Source: Candidatus Latescibacterota bacterium | GTDB lineage: Bacteria > Latescibacterota > MWCZ01 | NCBI GenBank assembly: GCA_022706085.1 | Contig: JAKJDF010000002.1 | Location: 72,372-136,371, forward strand | Length of the DNA stretch: 64,000 nucleotides | Direction of reading: 5' to 3' | Shown here: piece after piece, positions 1-9,353 of the stretch | Layout: each line of letters begins with the position of its first letter | Numbering within the stretch: the stretch's first letter is position 1 | Program-made: the position numbers and the translations under genes | Notes under the pieces: generated by a model | Told to the model about the DNA's origin: nothing | The model's input: only the letters and a program-made list of their open reading frames with translations | Database searches by the model: none

Positions 1-22
1 GGCGCGGGAAAGGATCTGGAAG

Positions 23-349
23 ATGGCGAAACCTGTCGTCGTAACGGATGCCACATTCGACCAGGAGGTGTTGAAAAGCGACATCCTCACCGTGGTGGAT
101 TTCTGGGCAACATGGTGTGGACCGTGCCGGATGATCGCACCTGTGGTGGAAGAACTCGCCGCAGCGTACGACGGCAAGGTGAAGTTCGCCAAGGTCGACG
201 TGGACGAGAACCAGCAGCATGCGGGCCAGTACGGTATCCGCAGTATTCCGTCCCTTCTGTTTTTCAAGGGCGGGAAAGTCGTGGATCAGGTTGTGGGCGC
301 TGTGCCAAAGGGAACGCTGGAAACGAAAATCAAAGCGCAATTGGGGTAA
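23..349 (+). CDS. trxA: Thioredoxin
   Basis: This is a 108-residue cytoplasmic thiol-disulfide reductase that passes electrons from thioredoxin reductase to protein disulfides. The active site WCGPC lies at residues 31-35 after the usual [10 protein letters not shown] run. The cis-proline loop (SIPSLLFF) and the closing KxxxxxQLG are where the family has them. Length matches canonical TrxA. The ATG is preceded by AAAGGA at an acceptable distance. The gene sits at the left edge, so its operon partners upstream are not visible; a tRNA gene follows 11 bases downstream. Confidence 0.96.
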   Translation: MAKPVVVTDATFDQEVLKSDILTVVDFWATWCGPCRMIAPVVEELAAAYDGKVKFAKVDVDENQQHAGQYGIRSIPSLLFFKGGKVVDQVVGAVPKGTLETKIKAQLG

Positions 350-360
350 ATCAAGGTCTG

Positions 361-436
361 GCCAACGTAGCTCAGCAGGTAGAGCAGCTCACTCGTAATG
401 AGCAGGTCCGCGGTTCGATTCCGCGCGTTGGCTCCA
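361..436 (+). tRNA. tRNA-Thr (anticodon CGT)
   Basis: The cloverleaf can be folded by hand. The acceptor arm GCCAACG pairs with CGTTGGC (361-367 with 426-432). The anticodon stem GCTCA/TGAGC encloses loop CTCGTAA, giving anticodon CGT at 394-396, which reads ACG (Thr). The T-arm CGCGG-TTCGATT-CCGCG is at 409-425. Discriminator T is at 433 and CCA is encoded at 434-436. The gene follows trxA closely and may be co-transcribed with it. Confidence 0.96.
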
Positions 437-442
437 TAGAGA

Positions 443-480
443 AAGAAGCCCGAATCGGAACTATCCTTTTCGGGCTTCTT
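443..480 (+). terminator. Hairpin terminator after tRNA-Thr
   Basis: A perfect 12-bp stem (443-454 with 469-480, AAGAAGCCCGAA / TTCGGGCTTCTT) with a 14-base loop starts seven bases after the tRNA CCA end. The 3' arm is pyrimidine-rich (TTCTTCATCTT follows) rather than a clean U-tract, so intrinsic termination is likely but not certain. Confidence 0.7.
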
Positions 481-508
481 CATCTTCTCTCTGCAGAGGG
501 GGCACGGC

Positions 509-1099
509 ATGAATGTGAGGGATTTCCGGCAACCGGAACACCTTGTCAGCGAGCCGTTTCTTCAGAGGTGGTCTCCGCGCGCGCTGACAGGCGAGCCAAT
601 CACCGAAGATGAACTCAACGGGCTTTTCGAGGCGGCAAAGTGGGCACCTTCGGCTTTCAATAACCAACCATGGCGTTTTCTGTACGCGCGCAAGGGCAGC
701 CCCGAGTGGGAGGTATTCTTCGACCTCCTCGTGGAGGGCAACAAGGCGTGGGCGAAAAACGCCGGTGCACTGATTCTTCTCGTTTCAAAAAGGACCCTGG
801 ACCACAACGGCCAACCGTCCCGCACGCATTCGTTCGACACGGGAGCGGCGTGGATGAGTTTCGCACTTGAGGCCTCTCTACGCGGGCTCGTAGCACACGC
901 CATGGCCGGTTTCAACGCCAACAAAGCCCAACAGGTTCTGGGAGTTCCGGAGGATTTCGCGATTGAAGTCATGATTGCGGTCGGGCGACAGGGGGCACCG
1001 GACACATTGCCGCCGGACCTTCGCGAACGAGAGCGGCCGAACACGAGGAAGTCGGTGTCGGAAATCGCCAGGGAGGGCGTGTGGAAGGATTGGCGGTGA
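509..1099 (+). CDS. Nitroreductase family protein
   Basis: This 196-residue protein belongs to the FMN-dependent nitroreductase superfamily of NAD(P)H oxidoreductases. Near the N-terminus RWSPRAL is followed by the typical FMN-contacting segment AAKWAPSAFNNQPWRF (about residues 47-62). The C-terminal IAREGVWKDW closes the fold. Length fits the small single-domain members, which work as homodimers in the cytoplasm. A clear GAGGGGG ribosome site precedes the ATG. The substrate cannot be deduced. It stands alone on the plus strand and converges with the minus-strand lipoprotein gene ending 13 bases away. Confidence 0.9.
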   Translation: MNVRDFRQPEHLVSEPFLQRWSPRALTGEPITEDELNGLFEAAKWAPSAFNNQPWRFLYARKGSPEWEVFFDLLVEGNKAWAKNAGALILLVSKRTLDHNGQPSRTHSFDTGAAWMSFALEASLRGLVAHAMAGFNANKAQQVLGVPEDFAIEVMIAVGRQGAPDTLPPDLRERERPNTRKSVSEIAREGVWKDWR

Positions 1100-1112
1100 T
1101 GGCTCTACACGG

Positions 1113-1757
1113 TCACCTCCGAGCGACCTGTGCGTAGAAAACGGCTTCCAGACGTTTTGCCAGTACCGCCGTCAGCGTGGCGTAACGTATGCCCGCCGCG
1201 TACCAGGTCGTGGGATCATCACGAACTACCGGGGGCTCTTCGTCAACCCTCTCGAGGTACGCCATCGTGCGGGAGAGATCCGGATCAGCGACCGGAGCGA
1301 GTATCAGTGAGCTTTTGCCCGCGACATAGCACATCGTTCGCCACGTGATTCTGTCGTCATGGGGAAACACGTAAAGTGAATCCTGCGAGAGAACAGTGCG
1401 GGCCGCGAGGAGTGCCTCGCCATGCTGCCCCTGGGCGTCGAAGATGATGGCGCTGGCCGCCGTTGCGTGAAGGTACGCCGGATCCTGAGATGAGATTCGC
1501 CCGATCGTAGTGAGAGCCGACGCCAGTCTATCCTGGCGGATGAGGGACCACACCATTCCGAGCTGCGCCGCACCGTCCCGCGAATCCAGTTCTGCCGCTT
1601 GACGGAATTTCGTCTCCGCTTCCGTGAAGTTCCCGGCCCGATACGCTGTCCATCCATCTTCTCGATACCGCTCCCGCTGCTGATCAGGAGACAGGGGCCT
1701 GGAGCACGCGACCAGAACCAGCATCAGGACATACCCCGCTGAAACGTGAGGCTTCAT
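1113..1757 (-). CDS. TPR-like lipoprotein, function unknown
   Basis: This 214-residue protein has a lipoprotein signal: after MKPH a hydrophobic stretch ends in LVLVACS, a lipobox with the acylated Cys at residue 18. Next comes an alpha-helical region (about 35-110) with TPR-like features: WTAYRAGNFTEAETKFRQAAEL followed by a second helix pair. The remainder (110-214) is not recognised. Its ATG overlaps the stop of the upstream metalloprotease gene as ATGA (1754-1757), so the two are translationally coupled and probably act together at the cell envelope. It is the last gene of the long minus-strand run. Cellular side of the membrane and binding partner are unknown. Confidence 0.75.
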   Translation of the reverse strand: MKPHVSAGYVLMLVLVACSRPLSPDQQRERYREDGWTAYRAGNFTEAETKFRQAAELDSRDGAAQLGMVWSLIRQDRLASALTTIGRISSQDPAYLHATAASAIIFDAQGQHGEALLAARTVLSQDSLYVFPHDDRITWRTMCYVAGKSSLILAPVADPDLSRTMAYLERVDEEPPVVRDDPTTWYAAGIRYATLTAVLAKRLEAVFYAQVARR

Positions 1758-4354
1758 CGGACTACCACCATGCGGCGCACGCGCGTTTCCGCGGGGAGAC
1801 CGTCCCTGACCGCCGTCAGTCGAGCGAGGAAGATTCCGCTGGCTACACCTTTGCCCGTCTCGTCACGGCCGTCCCATTCCACGGAGGACCTCCCGGGAGC
1901 GATAACAAAGGATCGAACCAGTTGTCCCTCAATGGTGAACACCTCCAGCCGGCCCCCTTCGTACCGTGCCGGGATACTCACGGGAATACGGGTGGATGGA
2001 TTGAACGGGTTCGGCGCATTCCGACCGAGTGAGAGCTCGACCGGTTGCTCCGGCGCATTCACGACTCGGTACGTTCCGGGTTCGCCAAGGGCGGCCCAGT
2101 ACCGTCCGCGTGCCGGGTCAAAGGAAAATGGCTCCGTGTGGCCGGTGGTAACTGAACGGAGTGCGTTTCCCCGTGCACCCCACGCGCGCGGCAATGCCAC
2201 GCGCACCGGGATTTGCCACCGCCCCCCGTCCGGCCCAAGCCAGATCGAGCCGTCGGCGAACACCCTTGCCAGAACGATCATGTCGCCGCCAGTTCCCTGC
2301 GGGAGGGCAAACTCCAACTGGTCTCCCCCGGAATCGGAACCCACACGCGCCACGCCTCCCGCCGGGGTAAGGGCGGCATAGGTGGCAGAAGATTGTGCCG
2401 GTGAATTGCCCGCCAGATCAACGGCGCGAAGCACGAAATCGAACGCACCCGTTGACGTGAGCGCGACGTTCCCAGTCCACCGCGTGCCCGTGGAGTCTCC
2501 CGGAACAAGCGCGACAACCGTGGTACCGTTCACCAGGAGACTCACTGGAGTTGTTCCTTTTGGGTACAACGGTTCGTCGGAAAGCACCAGGGCGGTGACG
2601 TACGCAGGCAACACGGGATTTCCCAGCAGATTGATGACGACGTTCGGGGCGGCGAGGTCCGCCTCGCCGGTACCGAAGCTCCAGGAGAGCTCCTCTGAGG
2701 GCAGCACGCCGCCTAAAGGGCTGTGGAGATCGCTTACCGTCACCCGAATCACGTCATCGGCGGGCAACGGTGCATCGCTTGAGTCAATCATCTGGAGCGT
2801 TTCGCCGCACGTGCCGTTCAGGCCGCTTCTCAAAATCCGCATATTGCGGTCGAGGACACCTGTACGGACACTCGAAACGACGACTCTTACATCCTGTCCG
2901 GGGTCCACGTTCGAAACGGTCAATTTGATCCGTGCATGGTAGATGTCGGTCCCGGTTCCCAGAGGCTCTCGTTGCTCCACCACCGGATTCAGCGTACCGG
3001 GCGCCTGCCAAGAGAGATCCATCACATGGTTCACGGTAACCATGCCTGTGGGAGCGATTACAAGCCAGGCCTGCCGGAGGGAGCAATCCCGATACACCCT
3101 TGTGTCGGACTGGAACCACCTCCGGATAACCGGCTCCTCGGTCACAGCCTCCGAGTTCTCCACCGAACGGATGTTCCACGCGCCGCCGGAACTGACGGTG
3201 ATAGTTCCCTGGGCTGTCTGGTCGGCAGCGCGCAGATAACGGACACCAAAGCTGGCGAGGGTATCGCGGAGCGAGAAGGGGAACACGGTTCTTCCGAAGT
3301 CGCCCGGAAACGCCGCACGGGCATCGAACCATGCGTACCGGCCGGGGGTGTTTCGCGCCGGGGGCAGCAAATTCGCCACCGTCCATTCGGGGAACACATC
3401 GCGTTCAAACCGCGACGGAAACCCGCGGGAAGCCAGAACTGCGTCGATTCCTGATATCCCATGCTGATGAGAGCGCACGACTTCGCCAATCGTCTGCACT
3501 CCGAACTGGTCCTCGAGGTACTGCATGATCATGTAAGACTTATCGTAATCACCCAGGCTTGGAGTCGTCGTTCCATCGTTGAACAGGCCGATATCCGTAT
3601 TCGCAAAGAACTCGCGCCCTGTGTTTCCCTGATACCCGCAGAGAACCTGCGCCACCACAGCGATTCCCTCGTCGATCCACCTCTCCTCGTACCGATCGAT
3701 GCCCATGTGGATCACGTGGAAGAATTCGTGAGCGAGCGTGCGTTCCCTCTGAACGGCGGTCGTGCGCGGCAACCCGTCCAGAACGACGAGGTTCCTGAAG
3801 TTGGAACGGTCGTACAACGAGGGGTCAACGCGGTCGTTCGGGCTCACGTAGCCAACAATGTAGCCGCCGGCGTAATTCGATTTGATTTCGGTGAGAGCGA
3901 TGTAGACCAGTGAATCCCCGCCTACGGGATTGACCGGAGCGAACGCGGCAGCAAGCACGTCGTAGATACCCTTGCCCAACGGTATCGGCGATCCCGCGTT
4001 TTCCTCAAAGGCTGTACTCAGGCGTGCCACATCCGCCGGATCGATGGCTGAGGTGCTGGGAATGGCAGACCAGCAGGCGTCCGCAACGAGGATCACGCTC
4101 CGCCGGTTCACCGCGCGGCACGTGAACGGCACCTCCTCAAGCTGCCCCGCCGCGAAGTTTTGAATCCAGAGGGTTTCCTTTGCCCCCACAACCGGATTCC
4201 GAGCCGGTTTTTCGCGGGGCACGTGTTCGCGGAAGAACGATTCAGGCAGCGCCGTAAAGAGATGCGAGCCACACGGGATAGGTGCGGCAGCATTAGCCGA
4301 GGCAAATCCCGCTACGCACAGGACGGCCACGTATGCGCTGGTTTCGACTCTCAT
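1754..4354 (-). CDS. Secreted metallopeptidase with FlgD-like C-terminal sorting domain
   Basis: This 866-residue protein opens with a signal peptide (about residues 1-22, ending ANAA). Around residue 207 it carries HEFFH, a zinc HExxH site, followed 15-20 residues on by RWIDEGIA, whose Glu is the likely third ligand; this is the gluzincin arrangement seen in M30-like peptidases. Beta-rich Ig-like segments fill the middle. From about residue 775 comes NAPNPFNPST, then a WDGRDETGKGVASGIF block ending RRMVVVR, the FlgD-Ig/type-A sorting tail of FCB bacteria. Inference: exported protease delivered by a type-IX-like route. It lies 96 bases after the peptidase/TolB/barrel gene and overlaps the TPR lipoprotein start. 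Confidence 0.83.
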   Translation of the reverse strand: MRVETSAYVAVLCVAGFASANAAAPIPCGSHLFTALPESFFREHVPREKPARNPVVGAKETLWIQNFAAGQLEEVPFTCRAVNRRSVILVADACWSAIPSTSAIDPADVARLSTAFEENAGSPIPLGKGIYDVLAAAFAPVNPVGGDSLVYIALTEIKSNYAGGYIVGYVSPNDRVDPSLYDRSNFRNLVVLDGLPRTTAVQRERTLAHEFFHVIHMGIDRYEERWIDEGIAVVAQVLCGYQGNTGREFFANTDIGLFNDGTTTPSLGDYDKSYMIMQYLEDQFGVQTIGEVVRSHQHGISGIDAVLASRGFPSRFERDVFPEWTVANLLPPARNTPGRYAWFDARAAFPGDFGRTVFPFSLRDTLASFGVRYLRAADQTAQGTITVSSGGAWNIRSVENSEAVTEEPVIRRWFQSDTRVYRDCSLRQAWLVIAPTGMVTVNHVMDLSWQAPGTLNPVVEQREPLGTGTDIYHARIKLTVSNVDPGQDVRVVVSSVRTGVLDRNMRILRSGLNGTCGETLQMIDSSDAPLPADDVIRVTVSDLHSPLGGVLPSEELSWSFGTGEADLAAPNVVINLLGNPVLPAYVTALVLSDEPLYPKGTTPVSLLVNGTTVVALVPGDSTGTRWTGNVALTSTGAFDFVLRAVDLAGNSPAQSSATYAALTPAGGVARVGSDSGGDQLEFALPQGTGGDMIVLARVFADGSIWLGPDGGRWQIPVRVALPRAWGARGNALRSVTTGHTEPFSFDPARGRYWAALGEPGTYRVVNAPEQPVELSLGRNAPNPFNPSTRIPVSIPARYEGGRLEVFTIEGQLVRSFVIAPGRSSVEWDGRDETGKGVASGIFLARLTAVRDGLPAETRVRRMVVVR

Positions 4355-4450
4355 GGTTTGTGTTCTTGTTACCGCGAACAGTGATGCCAGCCGGTGGATT
4401 CACACATGTGTTACCATTACACCGTTGGGCGCGCGGGAGTTTCATCCCGT

Positions 4451-7400
4451 TCAGAAATCAGCTCCGAGCGACCAGTACTGGCGCGATCCGCCTAGCGTCC
4501 GATCGAGGTCCGTCGGCCATGCGATATCCCAGCGCAGAACTGCAACGCCGAGATTCATCCGCCAGCCGAACCCGAATCCACCAACTGCGGTCGGACCGCG
4601 TGTCGGGGCATCCGCTGTGCCGGCAGGCGCGTAATTCAGCTTGATTCCGTTTCCGGCAAAGGGAGCAAAACTTCTCCCGTCGCCCCATACGGTCCCCAGG
4701 TCGAGGAAGAGAATGCCCCTGATGTTCCTCAGTACGATCGGCAGGGGCCATCCCCAGGCAAGCTCACGAACAAGCGGGTAGCGAAACTCGATGTTCGCAA
4801 GGGCGTATCTGCTTCCCGAAAGCTCACCGAAGCGACTGCCGCGAAGAGGCGTAATGAACTGCGTGATCGGTATAAGGCTATCGCTCGTAACGCTGTACGT
4901 CGGAGTGTAGTGGAAATTGATCCAGTAGCTCGTACCACCCAGCAGGAACCTTCCCGGGTTTCGACCGACGCTCATTCCGCTGGAGAGACGAAACGCCAGC
5001 GCATAGTCTGCAGACACTCGAAGGTACTTGCGGTAATCACCAATCAACGTCGTATACGCGTAGGTGTTGAACGCCATTTCCGGGGCGAACTTGACCTGAA
5101 ATGCTGATCGGGAGCCGTTTGTCGGGCCGGTCAACCCCCAAAGCGTGTTGTCGTTGATAAGCGCGAACGAGGGGAGAAGCGTTCGGACACCGGGAAGACG
5201 CCGGTCCGGCGTACGGAGATAGGTGTCGTACGAGAAATTCGCGCGTTCGCGGTCCGAAAGCTCCAGAGACGTTTCGAGGCGGGTGAACTTGTTGAAAGGA
5301 TAATTCAGAAGAACCGCCCCGCCCAGCACACGGTCGCTCGTCCACTCGGTTGCGGCAAAGCTCTGAAGATAGTACTGATGAAACTGAAAAAGCGAGAATC
5401 CCCAGTTCGGTCTTTTTCGAAGGTTGTAGTACGCAAACTGGAAGTCCGCGTCTTCGACATTCCGGTAGACATGGGTGTAAATCTGGATCTGATGGTCGCC
5501 CATCGTGTCTGATACGCGAAGCATCGTCTGCGCCATCAGGCCGTTGATGTTATCGAACATCACAAGTCCGGAGACGAGGTCTGGCGAGAAATGGAGATCA
5601 TAAGGCTTTGACGCGAAGGTCAGGGGATTGCCAGAAGAATCGTGCGGTTGCAGCGAGAACCTCCATTGCCCCAGACCGGAAACAGGGGGACGCTCCAGAT
5701 GGCGGGAGGAATCGCTCTGCGCTTCTTCCCTGCGGCGTTCCAGAAACTCGGCGGGGGGAAGCGGGTTATCCGCCTGCCATTTCGCCAGGGGATCGGTCAA
5801 CGTGAATATGTCGTAGCCTGCTGCATTGAATGCCGCAACCGCAATCTTTCTCCCGTCCCTTGACCAGTCAGGCTGAAAGACGCCGTCGATCACGTTCGTC
5901 AGTGGTCGCTCGGTGCCGCTGTCGAGGTCAGCGACGTACAGGTTGTAAATTCCGTTTCGATCACTCGTGAACGCCAATCTGCGGCCATCCGGTGACCAAC
6001 ACGGAGATGAATCCTCCCCCTCTGTCCGCGTGATCTGTGTGATCGCGGCGGTAGACACATCCATAACAAACACGTTGCGATCAAATCCAACAGGCAGGAC
6101 ATTGGAATCCTCCCCGTCCATTACCCGGTCGCTGGCGAAGGCGATGCGCGTGCCATCGGGCGACCACCTGGGTGCGATCTCGTCGTAAAAATCATTTGTA
6201 AGCTGCCTCAGTTCACCGGTGAGCGTGTTAACCAGGTACAGGTCGCTGCGCCCTTCTCTCACGCCGACGAACACGATATTCAGGCTGTCGGGAGACCAGG
6301 AAGGCGAAAACAGCGCGTTGAACTGCCGCCACCGGAACATGCGCTGGATCCGGCCATTCTCCGCGGAGACTATGTACAACGCGTCGAGATCATGATGCTT
6401 TGCCGCGAACACGAGATAGGACCCGCCGGGTGACCAACTCAGGCTTCCGCGCGACCAGTGCATCTCTTCGAAATGGCTCGAACGTTCTCCCGCAACCACC
6501 TTCCGGAGGATACGCCCGTCTATCGCCGACATGATGTAAATGGAGGCGTAGTCATCTCGATCGGAGAGGAACGCTATTTTGTCGCCGTGCGGGGAGAACG
6601 CCGGCGCGAAGTTGTAATGATTCCGGTCTTTTCGGTGGTCCGTAAGGCGTCTTCCCATCTCATCGGTGAGTTCCCGCCGTTCGATTTCCGGCCAGTAGAA
6701 GCGTTTCAGGTGCCGCTCCCAGCGCGTTTGAAGGTCTTCAAGACTCACACCGAGGACCGCCCGGAACGACGGCGCAGGTTCTTTCGTGATGGCCATCCGA
6801 CGAGCAATTGCGGGGATCTTGTCCGCACCAAACTCGTCCGCGATCCAGCGAAGGAGCGAGTAGCCTGCGGTGTAGGCCTGGTACCCATCAAGCCGCAGGT
6901 ATCCATCGATCGTTGCCCCTCGAACCCACATGTTTTTTTCGGTCGTCCAGTCCGTCGAGAGGTACTCCGCCAGCCCTTCCGCGAACCAGAGCGGAGGCCC
7001 CCACCAGAGCTGAGAAGCTGTGCTCAACCCGCCCTGACGCCGGTAGAACATGTCAAACATCACGGCGTGGACAAGCTCGTGGTGGATCACGTGGCGGAAC
7101 TGGGTATAGGAGCCCGTAAACGGAACGACTACGCGGTTCTTGAACGCTTCAGTGAAACCGAGCGTGCTTTCGTCGATCAATCCCCACGTGGCGTTGGTCT
7201 GTTCAAAGTCGTTGTGGGAATCGTATACGAGCAGAGGGACAGGTTGGGACAGTCGGTAATCGAGCGTGCGGGAGATTCGGGCGTACGCATCTTCCGCCAT
7301 CTGCGACGCCACACGTGCGATGTCACCCTCGCCTTGGTAGTAATAAACCCGGAAGTTCTCTGTTTCGATAACTCTCCATTCAAACGCCTGGTAATTGACC

Positions 7401-7534
7401 TTATTGCGTCCGAAGTGGGATATCTCGTTCCACCACTGGGCAGAAGCCGACGTTGCAAGGAGGCCAACCCACCAGATCGTGGCGATCCATCCGGCAATCA
7501 CCCGACCACCAGCGCCCCTGCCGACGCCCATCAA
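4451..7534 (-). CDS. Peptidase-MA / TolB-like propeller / Omp85-like barrel fusion
   Basis: This 1,027-residue envelope protein has a signal peptide ending near SASA-Q at residue 32. Residues about 45-270 form a gluzincin-like domain with HHELVHA near residue 150 and WFAEGLAEY near 186. Residues about 290-600 are WD40-like TolB blades with repeated 'SPDG..IAF.SDR' motifs. From about 640 to the terminal Phe the sequence is amphipathic beta-strand and ends WSLGADF, as in Omp85/BamA-type barrels. The combination is recurrent in FCB-type genomes (family knowledge, from memory) but its function is not established. A role in outer-membrane proteolysis or assembly is inference. Upstream are two DUF5683-like genes with a 28-base gap. 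Confidence 0.82.
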   Translation of the reverse strand: MMGVGRGAGGRVIAGWIATIWWVGLLATSASAQWWNEISHFGRNKVNYQAFEWRVIETENFRVYYYQGEGDIARVASQMAEDAYARISRTLDYRLSQPVPLLVYDSHNDFEQTNATWGLIDESTLGFTEAFKNRVVVPFTGSYTQFRHVIHHELVHAVMFDMFYRRQGGLSTASQLWWGPPLWFAEGLAEYLSTDWTTEKNMWVRGATIDGYLRLDGYQAYTAGYSLLRWIADEFGADKIPAIARRMAITKEPAPSFRAVLGVSLEDLQTRWERHLKRFYWPEIERRELTDEMGRRLTDHRKDRNHYNFAPAFSPHGDKIAFLSDRDDYASIYIMSAIDGRILRKVVAGERSSHFEEMHWSRGSLSWSPGGSYLVFAAKHHDLDALYIVSAENGRIQRMFRWRQFNALFSPSWSPDSLNIVFVGVREGRSDLYLVNTLTGELRQLTNDFYDEIAPRWSPDGTRIAFASDRVMDGEDSNVLPVGFDRNVFVMDVSTAAITQITRTEGEDSSPCWSPDGRRLAFTSDRNGIYNLYVADLDSGTERPLTNVIDGVFQPDWSRDGRKIAVAAFNAAGYDIFTLTDPLAKWQADNPLPPAEFLERRREEAQSDSSRHLERPPVSGLGQWRFSLQPHDSSGNPLTFASKPYDLHFSPDLVSGLVMFDNINGLMAQTMLRVSDTMGDHQIQIYTHVYRNVEDADFQFAYYNLRKRPNWGFSLFQFHQYYLQSFAATEWTSDRVLGGAVLLNYPFNKFTRLETSLELSDRERANFSYDTYLRTPDRRLPGVRTLLPSFALINDNTLWGLTGPTNGSRSAFQVKFAPEMAFNTYAYTTLIGDYRKYLRVSADYALAFRLSSGMSVGRNPGRFLLGGTSYWINFHYTPTYSVTSDSLIPITQFITPLRGSRFGELSGSRYALANIEFRYPLVRELAWGWPLPIVLRNIRGILFLDLGTVWGDGRSFAPFAGNGIKLNYAPAGTADAPTRGPTAVGGFGFGWRMNLGVAVLRWDIAWPTDLDRTLGGSRQYWSLGADF

Positions 7535-7562
7535 CGTCCCACCTCACGGGCGTTCCGCTCGT

Positions 7563-8204
7563 TCAGAAGCCCCATGCACACCGAAGGTCCACCCGGCCTG
7601 ACGCAGCGGCCGTGCCAACGCGCGGAACAACGTTCTGCCACGCGGAAGTGCCGGGATCCCGTCTTGAGGCCTGCTTCGCGGCGTCGACCGCGGACGCGAG
7701 GTGGTTCAGCGACATCGCGAACAACACGTAATCAAGGCGCTGGCCCATCGTCCGGGAGCGGTTCCAGTACCGGCGGTAATTCATCCGGTCCTGCGTGGAT
7801 GGCCATTGCCAGTCATCCTCAGGCGCATACAGCACCGGGTCCGGCTGGTCGTAGATGAGCGCCGCCTGATTGTGGTGAGCACGGGTTTCGTAAAACGCCA
7901 GGTCGCTGAGGTATCCGTCGCCTTTCCCGGCAACATTCGCCCCGGCTACGGCCGCTGCCAGCGCGCGGTAATCGTCCCGATAGATGTTCCCCATGATTAC
8001 AGTTCCCGCAACGCCTGCCAGCAGGGCACCTTCCGCGGCTGCAAACACGGCGGCACGTTTAGGCGCGTCTGTTGCCAGCTGGCCCCACCCCGGCACCAGC
8101 AGGGAACGAAAGAAGGCACTCCGGGGGCTGACCGCTCGCGCAGGGGCGACGCACGCGACCGTCAGGAATGCACACCACACCCACGAAAACAAGCGTGTGC
8201 GCAT
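7563..8204 (-). CDS. DUF5683-like membrane protein
   Basis: I start this 213-residue protein at the ATG (8202-8204) that overlaps the upstream stop as TGATG, rather than five codons earlier. A signal or anchor helix (residues 3-24, ending ARA) is followed by FFRSLLVPGWGQ, the 'PGxGQ' signature of small envelope proteins grouped as DUF5683-like. A hydrophobic glycine/alanine-rich helix comes next (about 40-66). The second half is acidic and aromatic without a motif I know. It resembles the upstream gene in order of segments, with a shared 'LNHLASAVDAAK' near the end, so the two are paralogues in one operon. Function unknown. Confidence 0.7.
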   Translation of the reverse strand: MRTRLFSWVWCAFLTVACVAPARAVSPRSAFFRSLLVPGWGQLATDAPKRAAVFAAAEGALLAGVAGTVIMGNIYRDDYRALAAAVAGANVAGKGDGYLSDLAFYETRAHHNQAALIYDQPDPVLYAPEDDWQWPSTQDRMNYRRYWNRSRTMGQRLDYVLFAMSLNHLASAVDAAKQASRRDPGTSAWQNVVPRVGTAAASGRVDLRCAWGF

Positions 8205-9250
8205 CAGAATCGTCTCCACAGCATCACCATCGGCACCATGTCTCGATCAGTCCGCTGAAGCGCCATCCGAAGGCTGGTGTTCACGCGCGGCATTTCTCCG
8301 GTTGCCGCGTTCCCGGATTTGGCCAGCCGTGCGGCATGAATCGCGCTGATGATGTGGTTGAAAAGAATGACGGTCACCATTTTTTCTGCATTGCTGTAAC
8401 TGCTGTTGGATTTCTGGCGCATACTCATGTACTCATCACGGTTCGCCGACTGAACAAGATTCAGATTCGGCACCTGGAACACATACGACGAGGTATCGTA
8501 CGCCGGAGTTACGAGGGCGCCGCCAAGAACCGTCAACCAGTCGTAGCGGTTGAGACCCCACACTCCGTTATCTCCCGGCGCGGGAGCCGGAAACACGTCT
8601 CGAAGGAGTTGATTCGGGTTGTTGTATACCGTCGCGTCATCCCAGCCATACGAAAACGCATAGTACTTCCCGATCATTTCAAGCCTGTCGTCCTCTGACG
8701 GCATCGGTTGCCCGCAGCAATCGTCATAGTGGTGCGCACCCACAAGAACCGAAAGGCTATCCTGCTGCCGTGCGGACAGGGGACGGGAAGGGTCCCAGAA
8801 ATTGGTGAGCTGGCCTACCCGGTCCCACACGGCGTGTCGGTACGCGTCGTACCTCGGGAAGCTCCAGTGAGCAGCCTGGAAGGCGATATAACGGTTTTCC
8901 CAGTCCTTCCCGTTGCCCCGGAAATTGGACCAGAGGCCCCACGCCGTTCCTTCGACGGCCAGAAACGCGGCACTGCGAATTTTGTGGCCGGTGTACCATT
9001 CGCCGAGACCGGGCAGGAGCAGCGAAAGGAAAAATGCCTTCACGGGTGATTTGCCCGTGATTCCAGGTTCTTCGGACATCACTTGAGGGGAGGACTCATT
9101 CTGAAGCGACGCCACCGGTGCCGGAATGATGGAAAACGATGCCAGCCTCCCCCGCGTGCTCTGATGATAGGTCTCACGCATCGACGCGGCGGAAACGGGC
9201 TGGGAAAACACACCCAGAGCGACTACCAGACACACAATCTGCCGATTCAT
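8204..9250 (-). CDS. DUF5683-like exported protein, paralogue of the next gene
   Basis: The open frame extends to 9403, but the ATG at 9248-9250 has AAGGAG eight bases upstream and begins a proper signal peptide (MNRQIVCLVVALGVFSQPVSA), so I start there; 348 residues. The mature part has FFLSLLLPGLGEWYTG (about residue 65), matching the PGxGxxYxG hallmark of DUF5683-like proteins, and ends with NHIISAIHAARLAK before a short tail. The central 200 residues are rich in Asp, Asn and aromatic residues. It follows ruvB by about 100 bases and is translationally coupled to its paralogue. Location is presumably periplasm or membrane. No function can be assigned. Confidence 0.72.
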   Translation of the reverse strand: MNRQIVCLVVALGVFSQPVSAASMRETYHQSTRGRLASFSIIPAPVASLQNESSPQVMSEEPGITGKSPVKAFFLSLLLPGLGEWYTGHKIRSAAFLAVEGTAWGLWSNFRGNGKDWENRYIAFQAAHWSFPRYDAYRHAVWDRVGQLTNFWDPSRPLSARQQDSLSVLVGAHHYDDCCGQPMPSEDDRLEMIGKYYAFSYGWDDATVYNNPNQLLRDVFPAPAPGDNGVWGLNRYDWLTVLGGALVTPAYDTSSYVFQVPNLNLVQSANRDEYMSMRQKSNSSYSNAEKMVTVILFNHIISAIHAARLAKSGNAATGEMPRVNTSLRMALQRTDRDMVPMVMLWRRF

Positions 9251-9353
9251 TAATGCGAGCTCCTTGCCAGACGGTCCGCCACCGGATTTGGATACAACAA
9301 GCCGTTCGTCGTTATCTCGTAGAGTGTCTCGACCGGAAAAGAGTTCCCCCAAT

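Noticed and set aside
6458-7858. 466-codon plus-strand frame opposite the peptidase/TolB/barrel protein
   Set aside because: Arg/Pro-rich composition without domains; runs across two real minus-strand genes.
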